Source: Phycisphaerales bacterium (GTDB taxonomy: Bacteria > Planctomycetota > Phycisphaerae > Sedimentisphaerales > Anaerobacaceae). From it: a stretch of DNA of 6,511 nt. The translations under genes were made by a program, and so were the position numbers. Below are positions 6,345-6,511 of the stretch, in pieces (the stretch's first letter is position 1; each line of letters starts with the position of its first letter). Location of the stretch: NCBI GenBank assembly GCA_003533825.1, contig DQCG01000192.1, positions 3,239-9,749 on the forward strand. The letters run 5' to 3'. A model generated the notes under the pieces. That model was not told where the DNA came from. It ran no database searches and saw only the letters and a list, made by a program, of their open reading frames with translations.

Positions 6345-6350
6345 ATTATA
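6345..6350 (-). promoter_or_regulatory. Candidate -10 element of the minus-strand operon
   Basis: The minus strand reads a perfect TATAAT at 6350-6345, 23 nt before the ATG at 6321. Transcription would begin near 6338 and give a leader of about 17 nt containing a purine-rich GTGAGA. No good -35 is found 16-19 bp upstream (CTTTCC at 6373-6368 is poor), so it is a partial match in AT-rich DNA. Confidence 0.35.
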
Positions 6351-6511
6351 TTTTGCCATGTTTGAGGGGAAAGTGCAAGCCGAAATGTAGTGACGGGAGC
6401 ACATAGTTTTCCAACAACATGTTTATATCATTCAACCCTTCCGAGAACCGGATGTGAGTGGCAAGTAAAACTACTGGAGCGCCAAGCAAAGCTGTTGTGA
6501 GTCAGCTGGAC

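Noticed and set aside
6366..6511. Possible group II intron fragment: the minus strand reads CACATCCGGTTCTCGGAAGG, like the stretch before intron-encoded proteins.
   Set aside because: The matching left arm of the hairpin, the domain V sequence and any reverse-transcriptase coding are absent. A covariance-model search over an extended window would settle it.
6458..6511. GTG-started plus-strand frame of 18 codons open to the window end.
   Set aside because: It has no clear ribosome site, it directly follows a TGA and it is too short to judge.

Overview
The window looks like chromosomal DNA of a planctomycete (Planctomycetota, perhaps Gimesia-like). This is an inference with no marker gene behind it. 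It rests on exported proteins that carry single CxxCH sites on unusual scaffolds (a squalene-cyclase-like alpha/alpha barrel and a TolB-like propeller), on a leftover C-terminal tail typical of the large planctomycete Ser/Thr kinases, on mid-40s G+C by eye, and on sparse, weak Shine-Dalgarno sites.

Layout, left to right. On the plus strand: a possible end of an upstream gene (1-93) overlapping, by ATGA, a membrane-anchored or lipoprotein HD-domain phosphohydrolase (90-704); a 528-bp gap with one weak minus-strand small ORF; a near-consensus promoter directly against the start of an exported CxxCH protein with squalene-cyclase-like repeats (1233-2387); and an exported glycerophosphodiester phosphodiesterase (2501-3511). 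A 624-bp gap follows, between convergent transcription units. It holds a candidate terminator for each side, a decayed kinase C-terminus (about 3680-3786), a 15-bp palindrome and a pair of imperfect direct repeats. On the minus strand, read from the right: a chimeric gene joining a DUF2779-type PD-(D/E)XK nuclease module to the tail of a GNAT acetyltransferase (6321-5710), then a TolB/PD40 propeller protein with a CANCH haem site (5710-4136). The stop of the first and the start of the second overlap as TGATG.

How the genes fit together. I see no pathway linking all five. The two CxxCH proteins and the phosphodiesterase all carry export signals and would act outside the cytoplasm, and the HD protein also has an N-terminal membrane or lipoprotein signal. 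The minus-strand pair is a true two-gene operon by its geometry. Its first gene appears to have been rebuilt by recombination. With the kinase remnant, this marks the right half of the window as a rearranged, partly decaying region. I do not find a clear new defence or mobile system; the chimera and the two unusual CxxCH architectures are the most notable content.
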